From contig NZ_CP046172.1 of NCBI RefSeq assembly GCF_011801145.1, positions 8,866,001 through 8,930,000 of the forward strand: a DNA stretch of 64,000 bases, given 5' to 3'. Within the stretch, counting starts at the first letter, position 1; each line of letters starts with the position of its first letter. The position numbers and the translations under genes were made by a program. This document shows positions 61,806 through 64,000 of the stretch, one piece after another. The DNA comes from Nocardia arthritidis (GTDB lineage: Bacteria; Actinomycetota; Actinomycetes; Mycobacteriales; Mycobacteriaceae). The notes under the pieces are model-generated. The model was not told the origin of the DNA. It did not search any database and saw only the letters and a program-made list of their open reading frames with translations.

Positions 61806-62509
61806 TCGGCCGCGATGGTGTAGTAGCGGCCGTCGCGCTCGCGCAGCACCAGGTCGGCGCGCACGCTGGTGGCCGCGACCAGGTCGGCGTTGCGCAGATC
61901 GCTCTCGTCGACCTTGGCCGCCGCGTCATCGGGGGTGCGGCCGCCGCGAATGTGCCGGTCCAGCAGGCGTTTCGCGAGCTGGTCGCGCGGAACGTCCAGG
62001 TACCAGCACTCGTCGAGCCGTTCGCGGACGGCCGACCATTCGGCATGGGACGGGTCGCCGGTGAGGGTCGCGTCGACCAGCAGGTAATTGCCCTCGGTGA
62101 TGACGATGGTCTGCTTCTCGAACACCACACCGCCCGGCACCGTTTCCTCGATGGACCGGTCGAAGGTCGGCCACGGCACCGGCTCGCCGAGCGCGGTGTC
62201 GCGCAGCTTGCGCAGGCTCGCGACGTAGCCCACCGGGTCGAAGGTGTCCGGTTCCCCTTTGCGCGCAAGGCTTCCCGACGCGCGCAGCACCGAATTCGGC
62301 AGGTGGAAACCGTCCATCGGGGCGATCTCCGCGATGGGGCCGCCCGCATCGGCATTGAGCTCGTCGCGCAGCGCCAGCGACAGGGTGGACTTGCCCGCCC
62401 CCGGCGGTCCGGCGATGCCGAGCAGATAGCGTCCGGCGCGCGCGCCTGCCCGCGCTCGCACGCGCTTGGCAAGAACGCTCAACGGTACTTCGATGTGTGC
62501 CTCGGCCAC
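61796..62509 (-). CDS. nucleoside/nucleotide kinase family protein
   Basis: A 237-residue P-loop kinase of the uridine/pantothenate kinase type. Walker [21 protein letters not shown], acidic catalytic strand [29 protein letters not shown] and the lid/base region [20 protein letters not shown]. Related enzymes phosphorylate fructose, uridine or pantothenate; the substrate cannot be fixed from sequence. It converges on pgi with a 10-nt overlap of coding ends. Confidence 0.85.
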   Translation of the reverse strand: MAEAHIEVPLSVLAKRVRARAGARAGRYLLGIAGPPGAGKSTLSLALRDELNADAGGPIAEIAPMDGFHLPNSVLRASGSLARKGEPDTFDPVGYVASLRKLRDTALGEPVPWPTFDRSIEETVPGGVVFEKQTIVITEGNYLLVDATLTGDPSHAEWSAVRERLDECWYLDVPRDQLAKRLLDRHIRGGRTPDDAAAKVDESDLRNADLVAATSVRADLVLRERDGRYYTIAADQF

Positions 62510-62645
62510 TGGTGCGACTCTACCTGTGCGGGATCGGAATTCGTTCGATGCGCGGTCCGTTCACCGATTACATCGCGCTGCGGCCGCGGTGCGAAACAGG
62601 GTGTACCGATTGTCCGGAAATGTCCGACAATCGTCGACTGGGGAA

Positions 62646-62840
62646 TCAGCGGCCGGACAGGCTCTCGAAGAATTCGCGAATGAAGCAGAGCGGGCAGATG
62701 GGGTCGAACGGTGGCGTCGGTTGGCCGCCGACGACCGGTGCCGACGGCTGGCCGTCCGGTGTCGCCGTGGCCAGTGCGGGCGGTAGGGCGAGCGTCAGGA
62801 AGATCGCGGCGGCCATCACTTTCGGTACAACGCGGTTCAT
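62646..62840 (-). CDS. tiny secreted protein with CxxC motif
   Basis: A 64-residue precursor. ATG 62840 follows GGGAGG. The signal peptide (VVPKVMAAAIFLTLALPPALA) is followed by a mature part of about 38 residues: Pro/Thr-rich, then DPICPLCFIREFFESLSGR. The CxxC could bind metal, form a redox disulfide or be crosslinked. No family recognised. Stands alone between the kinase and LysR genes. Confidence 0.6.
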   Translation of the reverse strand: MNRVVPKVMAAAIFLTLALPPALATATPDGQPSAPVVGGQPTPPFDPICPLCFIREFFESLSGR

Positions 62841-63066
62841 GGCGCCTCCCTGACAATGACGTGCGCTCTGCACGGTACCAAAACCAGGTGGCCCGCACAC
62901 GCCCCGGCGAACCGGGGACCTATTCCGGCGGTACCGATCAGATTCTCGATAAGCCGTTGTGCCGCAAGTGTATTCACAGAATTTCCGATGCGATGCCAGC
63001 ATGCGACGCTCCGGCCGAGACGCGCCGTATCCCGCCGGGCGGGTCGGCGTACTGATCGCGATTCGG

Positions 63067-63984
63067 TCAGCGCAGGCGCTGGCGGACCAGTGCGGACAGG
63101 TGCGCCGCCGCGTCGCGCAATGCCTCGGTGAGGTCGCGGCGAACCCGGTCGTCGCGCAGTGTGGTGCGGTAGACGACCGCGGTGCGCCGGACGGCGTCGG
63201 GGTGGTCGATGCGGACCAGCGCGACCGTCGATGGCAGCACCGGGACGGCGATGCCGGGTACGACGGTGCTGCCCATACCCGCGGCGACCAGGCCGAGTTT
63301 GGCGAACCAGTCGCGGGCGACGAAGGCGATATCGGGCGGCTGGGCCGGGTCGTACCAGGCGCCGAGCAGGGTGCTGCCCGGGTCGGCGCTGCCCGCGATC
63401 CAACGTTGGTCGCGCAGCCGGTCCGGGGTTACGCCGAGTTGATCGGCGAGCGGATGGTCCGGCGCGACCGCGACGAGTAGCGGATCGTCGAGTAGATGTT
63501 CGACGACGACGCCGTCCGGTATTTCGGCGGGTGTCGGCACCACCGCCAGGTCGAGTCGGCCCGCAGCGACAGCGGTCAGCAGGCGCGGGCTCAGCCCCTC
63601 CCGCAGCGGCACCCGCGCCGCCGGATGGCGCGCGACCAGCGTGGCGATGGCCCTCGGCAGCAGAGCGGACATGGCGGTCGAGAAGCCGCCGACCCGGATC
63701 CGAACGGGCGCAAGGGATTCCAAGTCGCTGAGATCTTGGCGGGCGGTGTCGAGTTCGCCGAGTACGGCGTCGGCGTGCCGGACCAGGATTCGTCCCGCCT
63801 CGGTCGGCCGGACACCGCGCGCCTGCCGTTCGAACAGCGGCTTGCCCGCGGCCCGCTCCATCAGCGCGATCTGCCGCGAGACCGCCGACTGGGTGTAGCC
63901 GAGATGCTCGGCGGCGGTGGAGAAGGATCCGGTGGCCGCCGCCTCGCGGACCACCCGCAATCCGGCGATTGTGAACTCACCCAT
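63067..63984 (-). CDS. LysR-family transcriptional regulator
   Basis: A 305-residue LTTR. The N-terminal winged helix (LRVVREAAATGSFSTAAEHL, then GYTQSAVSRQIALMERAAG) and the ligand-binding domain from about 90 ([40 protein letters not shown]) are typical. The ligand and target genes are not visible in the window, as the usual divergent partner would lie beyond the right edge. Confidence 0.92.
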   Translation of the reverse strand: MGEFTIAGLRVVREAAATGSFSTAAEHLGYTQSAVSRQIALMERAAGKPLFERQARGVRPTEAGRILVRHADAVLGELDTARQDLSDLESLAPVRIRVGGFSTAMSALLPRAIATLVARHPAARVPLREGLSPRLLTAVAAGRLDLAVVPTPAEIPDGVVVEHLLDDPLLVAVAPDHPLADQLGVTPDRLRDQRWIAGSADPGSTLLGAWYDPAQPPDIAFVARDWFAKLGLVAAGMGSTVVPGIAVPVLPSTVALVRIDHPDAVRRTAVVYRTTLRDDRVRRDLTEALRDAAAHLSALVRQRLR

Positions 63985-64000
63985 GCGAAATACAGATACC

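Noticed and set aside
1..64000. CRISPR array or rRNA genes
   Set aside because: No regularly spaced repeats and no rRNA-like sequence were seen anywhere in the window.

Overview
The window is high-G+C actinobacterial chromosome and almost certainly comes from a Nocardia or a close relative in the Mycobacteriales. Several things support this. From memory, gene order follows the Mycobacterium tuberculosis Rv0946c-Rv0996 block: pgi, chorismate mutase, pcrA, M23 peptidase, sucCD, DUF5336, PerM-like protein, purN, purH, then mprA, mprB, pepD, moaB2, mscL, fmdB-like, 5-FCL, galU, glp, rimJ and glpR. Four MspA-type porins occur in NfpA/NfpB-like pairs. There are also a conservon, a Zur-type alternative ribosomal protein regulon and a mycobacterial-type MRF GTPase.

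Layout. 1-7146 is accessory DNA: an ImmA/two-HTH/membrane-protein operon, a DUF2871-DUF4267-monooxygenase operon with a divergent MarR regulator, and an AbiE-like antitoxin/toxin pair. 7147-9943 is a small genomic island in tRNA-Ala(CGC). It is bounded by a displaced copy of the tRNA 3' half, carries one AT-rich gene with a C-terminal HEPN-like motif, and keeps only the C-terminal relic of its tyrosine integrase. 10071-16670 holds glpR, rimJ, glp, galU, 5-FCL, fmdB-like, SAF-domain and mscL genes. 16754-19955 is a duplicated pair of MspA porin genes placed between mscL and moaB2. 20472-25146 is moaB2, pepD, mprB and mprA with MprA-box-like repeats. 25449-30532 is a cvnABCD conservon followed by a membrane protein with a degenerate MHYT domain. 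32255-35153 is a divergent Zur-type regulon: L32, L31 type B and MRF on the minus strand, and L28, L33, S14 and S18 on the plus strand.

35220-43577 carries a B-lectin/LysM protein, a lipoprotein, a GH20 hexosaminidase, purH, purN, a PerM-like protein and a DUF5336 protein. 43782-52836 carries an AfsR-like regulator, UppP, sucD, sucC and two tandem M23 peptidases. 52903-63984 carries an SRPBCC-epimerase fusion, a small membrane protein, pcrA, chorismate mutase, a semialdehyde dehydrogenase, pgi, a nucleoside kinase, a tiny secreted CxxC protein and a LysR regulator.

The least expected signals are these: the one-gene tRNA-Ala island; short leader ORFs, each with a strong Shine-Dalgarno sequence and an ATGA overlap, in front of both M23 peptidases; leader hairpins at the same position but with different sequence in the two porin operons; a probable small gene after moaB2 whose expected ATGA start reads ATAA; a roughly 160-nt imperfect palindrome upstream of purN; and clusters of perfect DnaA boxes far from any origin gene.
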